The position numbers were made by a program, and so were the translations under genes. A stretch of DNA of 47,450 bases, taken from the NCBI GenBank assembly GCA_025054525.1, contig JANWZJ010000003.1, positions 35,072 to 82,521 on the forward strand. Direction: 5' to 3'. This DNA is from Bacteroidia bacterium (GTDB lineage Bacteria; Bacteroidota; Bacteroidia; SpSt-205). This document shows positions 35,708 to 45,800 of this stretch, in pieces. Numbering within the stretch: the first letter of the stretch is position 1; each line of letters starts with the position of its first letter. The notes beneath the pieces were generated by a model, which was not told the DNA's origin, did not search any database, and was given only the letters and a program-made list of their open reading frames with translations.

Positions 35708-36415
35708 TTAGGATGCAGGTTTCTGGGCCAGGAGAATGAGCCGAGGGCTATCTGCCGCAGAGAAAGGGACTCCTGTATAACCTCCCCAAGTTTCCTGAAG
35801 CTGTAAGCCAGCACGCTCTATCATTTGAGAAAGGTCTCCTTCGGTGAGTTTGAGTACGCGCTCGTGAAAAACCTCCTGACTACCATCCGAATGCCGAACC
35901 GTAACTTTTTTGTGGAGTGCGAAACTGTCTTGGGTGCGTTCTACAACGATGATGCTGTCATTGTAGGGAATCTCCTCGTAGGGGTGAGGGTTAGCTTTTT
36001 GGATGTTAAGGTAGTCTATGACGAGCCAGCCCATAGGTTCGAGCCAACTGGCCAGCAGGGCGACTTCGCGTTTGGCTTCATCCCAGCGCTGCGCATACAA
36101 TCCTAAACTCGTGAAGAAGCTACCGATGAGGTGGTACTTATGGGGCGGGTGCCAACTGCGTAAATCTCCAAAGAAGAAGTTAGTGCCCTCTGGTAGATTG
36201 GGATTACTTACCGCGGCGTCTATGGCATCTACTTGGAAGCCCCGCCGAAGCAAAGCCCGAGTGTATCTTCCTTCCCCACATCCCGCATCCAGCACATGGG
36301 CGCCCATAGGTAGCGATATTCGGTTTAGCAAAACTTCTACAAATTGTTCTGCTTCAGCATCCCCCCTATGCGCATAGAGGAAGCGATAGTAAGGGCTTGC
36401 GAACCATGTCCCCAT
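35708..36415 (-). CDS. Class I SAM-dependent methyltransferase
   Basis: HVLDAGCGEGRYTRALLRRGFQVDAIDAA, FFFGDLRSW. Confidence 0.88.
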   Translation of the reverse strand: MGTWFASPYYRFLYAHRGDAEAEQFVEVLLNRISLPMGAHVLDAGCGEGRYTRALLRRGFQVDAIDAAVSNPNLPEGTNFFFGDLRSWHPPHKYHLIGSFFTSLGLYAQRWDEAKREVALLASWLEPMGWLVIDYLNIQKANPHPYEEIPYNDSIIVVERTQDSFALHKKVTVRHSDGSQEVFHERVLKLTEGDLSQMIERAGLQLQETWGGYTGVPFSAADSPRLILLAQKPAS

Positions 36416-36420
36416 CCTTA

Positions 36421-36428
36421 CAAAAATA
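36421..36428 (-). promoter_or_regulatory. TATTTTTG, -7 box, 5 nt before methyltransferase start
   Basis: caaaaata at 36421-36428. Confidence 0.65.
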
Positions 36429-36438
36429 AGGAATCGCG

Positions 36439-38703
36439 ATGAGGTACCTGAGGTTGAGGCTACTTTTAGCTGGACTTTTTTCCCTGAGCCGAGCCCAACT
36501 CCATGTGTCGGGCTATGTAAAAGATACCACAGAAGGATGGCTGCCTTTCGTGCAAGTGCGCAACCTTCGCACTGGGGAGGGTACGCTCACGGACTGGCAA
36601 GGATTTTTTCGCTTGGCAGCCCAGAGGGACGATACATTAGAGCTACGATGCTTAGGGTATGCGCCCCTGCGAATAACAGCAGACCAATTACCCGACACCC
36701 TCATATTATATCCTCAACCCGTAGAGATAGTTCCAGTAGTGATTTATCCAACGGAGGCGTTTGTATATCGACTTATCTGGCGGCTCATCACAGAGGGTCG
36801 GCGTTGGAATCCACTCTTGCGAAGCCATCAGTACCTTAGCTATAACAAGCTCCTGATGGATACGCCCGACAGTAGTATGCCTTACGGATTTATCTGGGAG
36901 ACAGAGACGGAAAAAACTTTTTACTCCCCTACTCGCCAGCGAGAGACCCTGCGAAGTCAACGCATCGCAGGCAACCTACCCGTGAAGTTTTTTTTCTCTC
37001 CGACCACTTTCCAGCCGCTAAACCTATACTCATCATGGCTGGAAGTAGGGGAATGGCGCTTTGCCAGTCCAGTGGGCGAAGCAGCTCCGGACTATTACCA
37101 CTTTGAAGTGTTAGATACGAGCTGGCAAGGAAAAGATACTATATGGCATATCGCCTTCTATCCCCGACAAGGGCGCGAAGCATGGGCGCTCAAAGGACAC
37201 CTAAGCTGTAGTTTCCCCGATGCTGCCTTGATTGACTTCCAAGGGACAATCAGTAGAGCCGAAACAGAAGAAGCCTTCCTTCAAATTACCTCCTATCGCT
37301 TTGCCCAGCAGATGAGAAAAATAGGGGACACACTATGGTTCCCTGAACGGTTCCAAGCGGAGATAGGTCTGCGCGCAGGCCAAGGAGAAGGCGCTATACC
37401 ACTAACCTTGCGCTTGCAGTCCCATATTCGGGAAGTGAGAATACCTCCCACGAGCGTCATTCCCTCCGGCAGCGAGCTTTACCTGCCTCCGTATATTCCC
37501 ACTCTGCCTGATTCTGCACGCATTATACCACTGAGCCCCACAGAAACCCTGTCTTATCAAAAGTTAGATAGTCTATTCCGTCGCACGAAAGTGGCTATGG
37601 TATGGAGGGGATTATTTGACCTGCCTCTCTTACTAAACGGCCGATGGGAGTGGGGGTATCTCCGATGGATTCTACGACCGCTGCTGCTCTACCACGAAGC
37701 GGAAGGATGGCGTCCTCAGTTAGGTCTGGAAAATAGCGATAAGGTCAGTGCTTTTTTTCGGGTGCGGGTGTGGGTAGGATACGGCACTTATCGAGGGGCA
37801 GGATGGTTAGGCACACCATGGCGCTGGGGAGCCGAAGCCGAAGTCGGCGCGCGCATGCGCATACGCCTCTCCCTATACGATGATGTACGAGAAACTACCC
37901 TGCCTCGCCTCTTAGATGAGGTTCCTTCGGATGTAGCTGGGGAGTGTCGCCCCTACGAAAACCCCTCGCGCAGTTTTGCATTCAGCCAGAGTCAAATGCT
38001 GCGAGAAAAAGCCATGCAGCTCCAACTACGCTTGCCAATAGCTTCAGGGCTCTGGTTCTGGAGTGAATTAGCTCACATAGAACGAAAAACAATAGAAAAT
38101 TCATGGCGGGGTTTAGTACTCAAAGGAGATTGGGAGTATGCGCCATATGTAGCTGCCCTGCGCAGTGGAAGCCTGTTATGGCGAGCAGAGCCTTCACCCC
38201 CTCGTTTGCGTCTCCAAATAGGCGCTCTTTATGCTGAACAGCTCCTGCCTTGGATACAAATGGATTTCTGGCATCGCTGGCGATGGCAGCATTATGCCTC
38301 GTTTTCCCTGCGAATAGGCGGTATTTGGAGTTTCTCGGATTTGCCAGCGATTTGGCGATACACCCTACGCGCGCTCAGCCCTAATCCCATAGGAATGCCC
38401 GAAGCCCTCGCCGCCCATCCTTACTGGATACAAATCCATAGGGCAGCCTACCTATTTTATGAATGGAGCATTCCGAATACTCGGTTCCCTTCTCCTAAAT
38501 GGACTCCCATAGTCGCTTTTCACCTCCAAGGGTATAGTGGCATAGGATGGCTTTACCCTGAAGCCGGCGTTTCAGTGCGGAACTGGATGCCTCAGAAGGC
38601 TGCACGTATTTTACCTGGTCTGGCATGGATACGCTTCGGTGTATATACCTCACTACATAAACCAGGGCAGCCTATGTTTGTACGGCTAATGGGTAGTTTG
38701 TAA
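36439..38703 (+). CDS. DUF5686/carboxypeptidase-regulatory-like outer membrane protein
   Basis: Signal peptide; VSGYVKDTTEGWLPFVQVRNLRTGEGTLTDWQGFFRL (CarboxypepD_reg-like); WNPLLRSHQYLSYNKL; beta-rich remainder. Confidence 0.75.
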   Translation: MRYLRLRLLLAGLFSLSRAQLHVSGYVKDTTEGWLPFVQVRNLRTGEGTLTDWQGFFRLAAQRDDTLELRCLGYAPLRITADQLPDTLILYPQPVEIVPVVIYPTEAFVYRLIWRLITEGRRWNPLLRSHQYLSYNKLLMDTPDSSMPYGFIWETETEKTFYSPTRQRETLRSQRIAGNLPVKFFFSPTTFQPLNLYSSWLEVGEWRFASPVGEAAPDYYHFEVLDTSWQGKDTIWHIAFYPRQGREAWALKGHLSCSFPDAALIDFQGTISRAETEEAFLQITSYRFAQQMRKIGDTLWFPERFQAEIGLRAGQGEGAIPLTLRLQSHIREVRIPPTSVIPSGSELYLPPYIPTLPDSARIIPLSPTETLSYQKLDSLFRRTKVAMVWRGLFDLPLLLNGRWEWGYLRWILRPLLLYHEAEGWRPQLGLENSDKVSAFFRVRVWVGYGTYRGAGWLGTPWRWGAEAEVGARMRIRLSLYDDVRETTLPRLLDEVPSDVAGECRPYENPSRSFAFSQSQMLREKAMQLQLRLPIASGLWFWSELAHIERKTIENSWRGLVLKGDWEYAPYVAALRSGSLLWRAEPSPPRLRLQIGALYAEQLLPWIQMDFWHRWRWQHYASFSLRIGGIWSFSDLPAIWRYTLRALSPNPIGMPEALAAHPYWIQIHRAAYLFYEWSIPNTRFPSPKWTPIVAFHLQGYSGIGWLYPEAGVSVRNWMPQKAARILPGLAWIRFGVYTSLHKPGQPMFVRLMGSL

Positions 38704-38721
38704 TCCCTTACCTTCGTAGAA

Positions 38722-39279
38722 GTGAAAGCCGTACTTCTCACAGGCCCCAGCGGTTCTGGTAAAACTACTCTGGCTCAAAAGCTCGTTGAGAACTTTCCTT
38801 CGGTTACTTTTTCCATCTCAGCTACTACACGCCCGCCCCGTTCGCAAGAGGTTCATGGGCGCGACTATTACTTCTTGTCCGAAGCCGATTTTGATGCAGA
38901 GATAGCCCGAGGCGGTTTCGTAGAATGGGAGAGGCTCTTCTCAGGCTATAGATATGGCACACTGCGCAGTGAAATAGAACGCATCCAAAGCACAGGACAA
39001 ATACCTCTTTTTGTCAAAGATGTACGGGGCACGCTCTCCCTCAAAACCTCATTAGGAGAGGGAGCAATCTCGGTTTTTCTGCTACCCCCTTCCTTAGAAG
39101 AGCTTCGGAGCAGACTAATCAAAAGAGGCATGCTTGCGGGTGCTGATCTGGAGGAACGCATCCAGCGCGCTCATGCAGAGTTATGCGTGCTCCCTCGCTT
39201 TGACTTTATCTTGTACAACGAGAATCTGGAGAAAGCCTTTGAGAGGCTTGTGCTCACTTTATCTCCTTATCTATCATGA
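38722..39279 (+). CDS. gmk: Guanylate kinase
   Basis: LLTGPSGSGKTTLAQKL, SISATTRPPRSQEVHGRDYYFLSEADFD; GTG start. Confidence 0.95.
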   Translation: MKAVLLTGPSGSGKTTLAQKLVENFPSVTFSISATTRPPRSQEVHGRDYYFLSEADFDAEIARGGFVEWERLFSGYRYGTLRSEIERIQSTGQIPLFVKDVRGTLSLKTSLGEGAISVFLLPPSLEELRSRLIKRGMLAGADLEERIQRAHAELCVLPRFDFILYNENLEKAFERLVLTLSPYLS

Positions 39280-39854
39280 CGATAGGGATTTTCCCCGGTT
39301 CTTTCAATCCCATTCATATGGGGCATCTGATTCTTCTACGCTACTGGCTCAATCATACCGACCTCGCTCAAATATGGCTGGTAGTTTCGCCTCATAATCC
39401 CTTCAAGGCAGCCCATGAACTTGCACCGTTTGAGCATAGGTTAGCGATGGTAAGACTGTCCGTAGCAGGAGAGAGTCGCCTCCTTGCCAGTGATGCAGAA
39501 GCCCATCTACCCAAACCTTCTTACACAATACAGCTTTTGAAGTATCTGCGCAGGGAATATCCTACATGGAACTGGGCACTCTTGTTAGGAGCGGATGCAG
39601 CTTGTAGTCTGCCCTCTTGGCGCGAGGGGAAGCGCATTTTAGAGGAATGGACTATCTGGGTATACCCTCGCCGAAATACTAACCCCTCAGACCTCCCCAA
39701 AGGCAACTATTTACGGTTCTTTGAGGAAGCACCCCTGATAGAAATCTCTGCCACACAGGTGCGCCAATATCTTGCCTCTGGATTGTCTATACGATACCTC
39801 GTGCTACCAGAAGTAGAGAACTATCTCCACACTTATGCCCTCTATCGGACTTAG
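39276..39854 (+). CDS. nadD: Nicotinate-nucleotide adenylyltransferase
   Basis: IGIFPGSFNPIHMGHLILLRYWL, VVSPHNPFK, LLLGADAACSLPSW, IEISATQVRQYLA. Confidence 0.95.
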   Translation: MTIGIFPGSFNPIHMGHLILLRYWLNHTDLAQIWLVVSPHNPFKAAHELAPFEHRLAMVRLSVAGESRLLASDAEAHLPKPSYTIQLLKYLRREYPTWNWALLLGADAACSLPSWREGKRILEEWTIWVYPRRNTNPSDLPKGNYLRFFEEAPLIEISATQVRQYLASGLSIRYLVLPEVENYLHTYALYRT

Positions 39855-40545
39855 GTGGCTGCCCAACCTATTCACTTTGACTAATCTACTATTAGGATTA
39901 ATTGCGATTGCATTAGCGTATGAACGGGCATGGAATTGGATGGGACTGGCTATAGGTCTGGCTCTGCTGTGTGACTGGATAGACGGACTTTTGGCGAGAC
40001 TCCTCAGAGCAGAAGGACCTATCGGTAAGGAGTTAGATACTTTGGCAGACTTAGTAACTTTTGGTGGTGTGCCTGCCTTCGCCCTCTACAACTATGTGCG
40101 CCCCTTAGTGAAAAGCTTACCTTATGGTGAAGAATTGCGTTTCTGGATGGTAGTTGTACCCTTTGGGCTGCCGCTTCTGGCTGCATGGCGTCTGGCACGC
40201 TATAATGTGCAAGGTATGGAGAATCCCTTGTTTTTCACGGGTCTTCCGACCCCCGCCCAGGGAGTTTTCTGGATAGGCTGGCTTCTAAGCGAACCCAAAG
40301 GTCTTTGGCTTCATCCTGTGGTGTGGATAATCCTGACTCTCACTGTAGGGGGGCTTATGGTGAGTCGCATACCTTGCTTAGCTCTCAAAACACCGCGAGC
40401 TCTACCATGGCTGGCGGCTCTTATCGTGATGGCTGTGCCTGTGTTAGGCTTGCCTCCCGATTGGCGCATGCCTGCTCTACTGCTAATATATGTGCTCGGT
40501 AGTCAAGTAGTTGTCCTTCTAACCAAAGATAATACCCGATCTTGA
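39835..40545 (+). CDS. pssA: CDP-diacylglycerol--serine O-phosphatidyltransferase-like
   Basis: CDP-alcohol phosphatidyltransferase motif DGLLARLLRAEGPIGKELDTLAD; LPNLFTLTNLLLG. Confidence 0.9.
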   Translation: MPSIGLRWLPNLFTLTNLLLGLIAIALAYERAWNWMGLAIGLALLCDWIDGLLARLLRAEGPIGKELDTLADLVTFGGVPAFALYNYVRPLVKSLPYGEELRFWMVVVPFGLPLLAAWRLARYNVQGMENPLFFTGLPTPAQGVFWIGWLLSEPKGLWLHPVVWIILTLTVGGLMVSRIPCLALKTPRALPWLAALIVMAVPVLGLPPDWRMPALLLIYVLGSQVVVLLTKDNTRS

Positions 40546-40590
40546 GAAATCCTTGACTCTTAGCCCAAGCGGTTGCAGGAAGTAGATTAC

Positions 40591-42696
40591 TTACGCCTGA
40601 GCTCTTGAAGAGATATTCTTCACTCCTGCAATAACCGAGGCTATGGGTAGAATACAAAAAGTAAGATCATCATTCGCTGGGGCATCTTTTCGCCAGTTAT
40701 GGGCTTCCTGCTGGACTCTCTGCATCTGCTTGTCATAGGGGAGGGAGGTAGTTTCTGGAGATTGGAGGAGCCGACGCAGGTTTCGCACGCCCCACCTTTT
40801 GCCTGTGGGATTGAGAATATCGGTCAGCCCATCTGAAAATAGATAAAGCACAGTTTGAGGTTCTAAGGGCGTTTGGTAGGCGGGGAAAACATGGTCAGGT
40901 GGTGTGCCGCTTTCTATGCCAATGGGACCACCGTCCAACTCAGACCAGCCTTGCACAGGATGATATATCCAGATAGGGCGACCAGCCAAGGCATATTCTA
41001 CTCGCTTCTCCTGCATGTCTATTATCACCAGAACTAATTCGGCTCCTTCTCTGAGGGGTAGGCCAGAGAGGGCAGGGTCTTGTTCCCGTCTGAGGAAAGT
41101 GCGGAAACTCCGAGAGAGGCGATATAAGATTTGGTCGGCCTGACTGCGGGGACTCTGCAAAAAGAAGCTGCGAATCTCCGTGATAAAGATACCAGTAAGA
41201 ATAGCCCCTGGCACACCATGCCCCGTACAATCTCCCAAGGCCACAAGAAGACGCTGACTATCTGCATCCCATACCACCTCGTAGAAATCCCCACCAATTT
41301 CCTGCATAGGCTGATACCAGAGCTTGGCTTCGGGAAAAAGCCTTTCCAGCGGAGGTAACATAGCATGCTGAAGCCGGCGGGCGGCTCCATGGGACTCATG
41401 CAGGTTAGCCAGGGTCTCAGAGAGAACATGAGATACTCGGACTAATTCTTCATTTTGACGGAGGAGGGCTTGGGCTTGCTGTTCTATCTTCTCTGTCTGG
41501 GCAGCAATAATCTCCCGAAAGTTTCTCTCTTCCGTAGCCATACGACGCGCAGAATAAGCAATATATCCCACAGCGATAAGCAATAGCCCTCCCAAACTTG
41601 CCCCAGTAAGGTAGAGCCAGTTTTCCTGTTGGCGGCGCCGCTTGATGCTACGCAGTTCTGCTTCGCGCGCTTCTAAACCCGAAAGCACGCGTATTTGCTC
41701 TAAACGGGTGCCTTGCGCCTGACGGATTTGGGCTTCTGCTTGTTCCAAGAGTTTCTGATGCAGACGAATAGCCTCAGCAAAATCCTTACGGGAAAGGGCC
41801 ATCCGTATTTGGATTTGAAAAGCTTCTCTTTTCAGCTCATAGGGCAGATTAGCATACAGAGGCTGGCTCAAAAGCCGGTAGGCAGAGGCAATATCTCCTT
41901 TTTGAAAGAAAATTCCAGCCAACCCTAACACTGCTTGACCCAAAGTGAGACTATCATGGGCTTGGGTTGCTTGCTCTATCGCAGTCTCGTATAAACGCTG
42001 AGCCTGGCTGAACTTCTTCTGCTCTGCATATAGGGAGGCTAAGTTTGCCACAGTAGCCATATATACCCGCAAGGGTGGCTCTAAAAGAATATGCGGCTTT
42101 ATATTCAGGCTTTGCTGAGCTAATCTATAGGCTTTTTCGGCATAGGTGAAGGCTTGGCTGAGATTCTCATACACTTCCGCAGTGAATACCGCAAGCTGAT
42201 TATAGGTGAGGGCTTGAAGCAGGGGATGACCTGTTCTCTCACTCCATTCAACGGCTTGGGCTGAGAAAGCAGCTGCTTTCAGTGGTTCGCGTGCTGCATG
42301 CAGGGCTGCCAATCTCAAATAAGCACAGGCTTGGAGGAATGGATATCCTTGTGCCTCTCTTATGAGCCGCTCATAGATTAGGAAAGCAGAATCTTGCCTG
42401 CCTAGCTTGTAATAAGTCTGAGCCAGTAGCTGTAGGACATAATAGCGTAAGGTATCCTGGGGGGTCGTGCGATGTAGGGCTTCATAAAGAAGGCGGGGAG
42501 CCCCTTCTTCTAACCCTCCTTTCATCCATGCATAAGCTAAGAGGACATAAGCCTGAATTTCTGCTTCACGAGACTGAGCCCGTAGAAGCTCTTGATAGGA
42601 ACACTCCCCTAAACAGGTGGGATTTAGCTTACACTGTTCGCAGGGAGAAGCAGCCCACCCTACAAGCCCAAACCCCAATAGGAATCCTCTCTTCAT
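40591..42696 (-). CDS. SpoIIE/PP2C-type serine phosphatase with N-terminal TPR-like region and TM helix
   Basis: TPR-like helices, TM NWLYLTGASLGGLLLIAVGYIAYSA, AKLWYQPMQEIGGDFYEVV, LLVALGDCTGHGVPGAILTGI, LYLFSDGLTDI. Confidence 0.9.
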   Translation of the reverse strand: MKRGFLLGFGLVGWAASPCEQCKLNPTCLGECSYQELLRAQSREAEIQAYVLLAYAWMKGGLEEGAPRLLYEALHRTTPQDTLRYYVLQLLAQTYYKLGRQDSAFLIYERLIREAQGYPFLQACAYLRLAALHAAREPLKAAAFSAQAVEWSERTGHPLLQALTYNQLAVFTAEVYENLSQAFTYAEKAYRLAQQSLNIKPHILLEPPLRVYMATVANLASLYAEQKKFSQAQRLYETAIEQATQAHDSLTLGQAVLGLAGIFFQKGDIASAYRLLSQPLYANLPYELKREAFQIQIRMALSRKDFAEAIRLHQKLLEQAEAQIRQAQGTRLEQIRVLSGLEAREAELRSIKRRRQQENWLYLTGASLGGLLLIAVGYIAYSARRMATEERNFREIIAAQTEKIEQQAQALLRQNEELVRVSHVLSETLANLHESHGAARRLQHAMLPPLERLFPEAKLWYQPMQEIGGDFYEVVWDADSQRLLVALGDCTGHGVPGAILTGIFITEIRSFFLQSPRSQADQILYRLSRSFRTFLRREQDPALSGLPLREGAELVLVIIDMQEKRVEYALAGRPIWIYHPVQGWSELDGGPIGIESGTPPDHVFPAYQTPLEPQTVLYLFSDGLTDILNPTGKRWGVRNLRRLLQSPETTSLPYDKQMQRVQQEAHNWRKDAPANDDLTFCILPIASVIAGVKNISSRAQA

Positions 42697-42767
42697 AGCG
42701 CCAAAGATTCAAAAAACTCTATGAGACGGCTTGCTGCTACAGCGAAGTAGAAGTTTTTATCAAAGAG

Positions 42768-42802
42768 AAAGGGGGGGATAGGTTTTTCCTAACCCCCCCT
42801 TT
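42768..42802 (-). terminator. Probable terminator for the M43 protease gene
   Basis: AAAGGGGGGGATAGG-TTTTT-CCTAACCCCCCCTTT: 15-bp stem, one mismatch, 5-nt loop, 18 nt past the stop on the minus strand. Confidence 0.75.
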
Positions 42803-42819
42803 ATCGCTTGATTTGCTTT

Positions 42820-45800
42820 TCAAGGCAGGTGCAGAACTTTCTGGTGGCTCAGAACTTGGCCTGCATTATCTCTCCAGACGAGAAGATAGAGCCCTACAGG
42901 TAAATCAGCGGTATTCAGCATGTAAGTGCCTGCAGTGAAGCTACCGGATACTTGATACACTATGCTACCTGTGATAGTTTGAAGTTCTAGGCCGCCGAAG
43001 TCGCGCTCGGCGCGGAAGGTGAGAGTCTCACGGAAAGGGGTCTCCGTGAAGAAGCCTTCCGCCATGGCGGATTTCATGGTAGTTACCGAACTTAGGTCCC
43101 CCACCGCAAAGCCTGAGAAAGAGGAGAAGGTCCCCCGAATCCAGCTCCCCCCTCCATAAGTGCCAACAGCTCGGATAGGGCTCATCGCGAAAGTAGGGGA
43201 GGGAGCCATAGCTTCACTCGTTATGCTTCCCGCTGTTTTTACAACCGAGGGATGCGTATCCCACGTTCTACCCGTGGCAGTTTGATACCCCGTTACTTCG
43301 TCGTTGGTATAATAGAGCGTGATGGCATAGGGGCCTGTAACGCTGCGAGTGGAGGTGATAAGATAGGTCTTCTGCGTGACGTGGGCTGAAGTAGGATGCC
43401 CAGGACGCAAAGCCACAGCGCCAGTACCCGTGCGGTCTATCTGAACATCTAAGCAGCCAAAATCCGTAGCGCTTTGATTGACGAGGGAGAGAATCAGGTT
43501 ATGATTGCTTGGAGAGTATGCGTAGAGCGAATCTTCTGGGCCCGGATATACTCGGGTGGAAGCGGTATTAGTTTCTATGGCGGGGGTTTTGCGTCCATAT
43601 AGGGCGATATTATCAATAGCAATAGGGGGCTGAACGCCTGCTCGGTTAGCGGAGTTGTCCCAGCGCCAAACAAGATAGAGTTGCGGTTGATTTTCTGCGC
43701 CAGAGGGAAGGGGTACCGTAACCCTCACAACTCTATCTGGCTTACCCGCCAGCATGAAAGTTCGTGGAAAGTTAGACCCAGGACAGAGAAACGCGCCCCA
43801 TCCACATCCCGCAGCCGGAAGAATAGGTGTGTATGCCGCAGCAGGAGTGCTTGAAGGAGGGGCAGTGGTAGTGTAGAAGACTCTCCCAAAGTCTCTGAGA
43901 CTACCACCATTGTCGTACTGCCCTCCCACCCGTACATCAAAGGAAAGGATGAGATTAGTGTAACCTTGAGTGTTGATAGCCCGTGAAGCCAAAGCGAATC
44001 TACTAGTGGAGCTGGTATCATATCGGTAAGGAGGGGGCGTAGCCGACGGGTCGCGGCTAATATAGAAGGAGTGCCCCGTAGGAAGCCCTGCATTCCCCCT
44101 CACCCAGCGATTCGCTCCAGTAGAGTTAGATATGGCATATGTAGTAAATCCTCCATCTCCTCCCTCAAAGTCTTCATAGAAGATCAGTACCTCAGGAGGG
44201 AAAAGGTCATTATCGCTAATCCAGAGCTTGTAGGGATTTTTATCCGCTGCCACGGTAGCGGGACCGTTCGCTATAGAAAGGCTGAGGAGAGCCAAGCGAG
44301 TATTTTCAATCGCTTGGTCATCGTAGACCCGAATGCGGGCATTTACTGGGCTTGTAGAGCCAGCGGGGAAGGTTAAGGTAGGGGTAAGAATGGAGAAATC
44401 TACGCCCTCTCTAGCAGAACTGCCTGGACCCACCTGTACATTTACCTGAACAGCTGCGGAAGGGGCAGCCGAAATCCGCACAGGCACCTCTATATCTCGG
44501 TATCGGCGGCAGTCTCCACTCAAGAGAGGCCAGCTGAGCTCTTCGCGTATGATTTGCCCCGAGTCCGCCCAGAATACCATAGGCTGGTGGCCTACTCGTA
44601 CATTATCTATCCATATGCAGTTGCCCCTACCATTACGGCTTACGAACCGAATGCGAATCTTCTGCCCTCGGTAAGCATCTAAGGAAATATTTCGGCTCTG
44701 CCATTGAGTGTCTGCAGTGGGAATACAACGAGGAGGTAGGCCGGTTACGGTCGTCAGACTATCCGCTGAGCGCAGCCGAGTAAGATTCGTCCAGGTTATC
44801 CCACAATCGGTAGATACCTGTATGTCCAGCGTGTCATCTCGGATGGCGCCTCGCCGCCAGTAAGCCAAGTCAAACGTCAAAGCCACCCCAGCCGGCGCAT
44901 TCGTTAGGTCAATCAGCGGAGAGTGAATCGCATCTCTTCTCCCTGCGGTGGGGTCACTATATAGATTTATGTACATTGCCATCGTAGGGGCACCGCTACT
45001 ACCTATACAGCCACTGGTGCGCCAAGTGTAGCAGTCATTATCGGGATTGACCACTCGCCATAAACCCGGCGGAATACCTTGGTCTCCCCATCCGAATTCA
45101 AAATCTTGATAGAGAGGGTAGAATCCATTATGCACGAGGAACTGGGTGGAAGTTGTATCCTCTGAGCGGTCACCATCTCCTGGCACATCCGTACAAGCTG
45201 TGAAGGTATAGGTGCCGGGCGTCGTAAAGTTAATGCCCGTAAGGTTAAAGGTTACCTGATTTCCAGGGTTGAGAGTCCCTGTCCAAGTCTGAGTTTGCCA
45301 AGGCCCATTGTTGATTCGGTATTTGACGGGAATGCTATTAAGGGAAGTAGTACCGTTGTTGCGCAAAACCACGGGTATATTATAGGTGCCAGAGCAAAGG
45401 TCTTGGGGAATAGGTAGGTCTATCAGGGCCGCATCGGTAGTGGTAGGAGGAATAAGCGCAGGCGAGGTGAGTAAGCTACGACGGCGAGGGGCATACTCTA
45501 AGGTAATCCGCATGCGCAGCGCCTGCTCAAGGGTGAAAATGTTGAAGCATGGGTCATCAGAGTAGTCCATATAGTTTTCTACCATGCGGCGAACCCCAGG
45601 TTCGCAGGAAGGAGCTCCGAGGGAACATCCATATAGCTGGTCAGCACAGTTAGGAGTATCGTTACAATAATCATCAGGGGCACATTCCCCAGCAGTAGAA
45701 TTATCTCCCCATGTGTGCCGCAGGCCAAGCCAGTGTCCTACTTCATGAGTGGCCGTGCGTCCTAATACATATGGCTGTGCAAGCCCTGTAGAGCCCTTTA

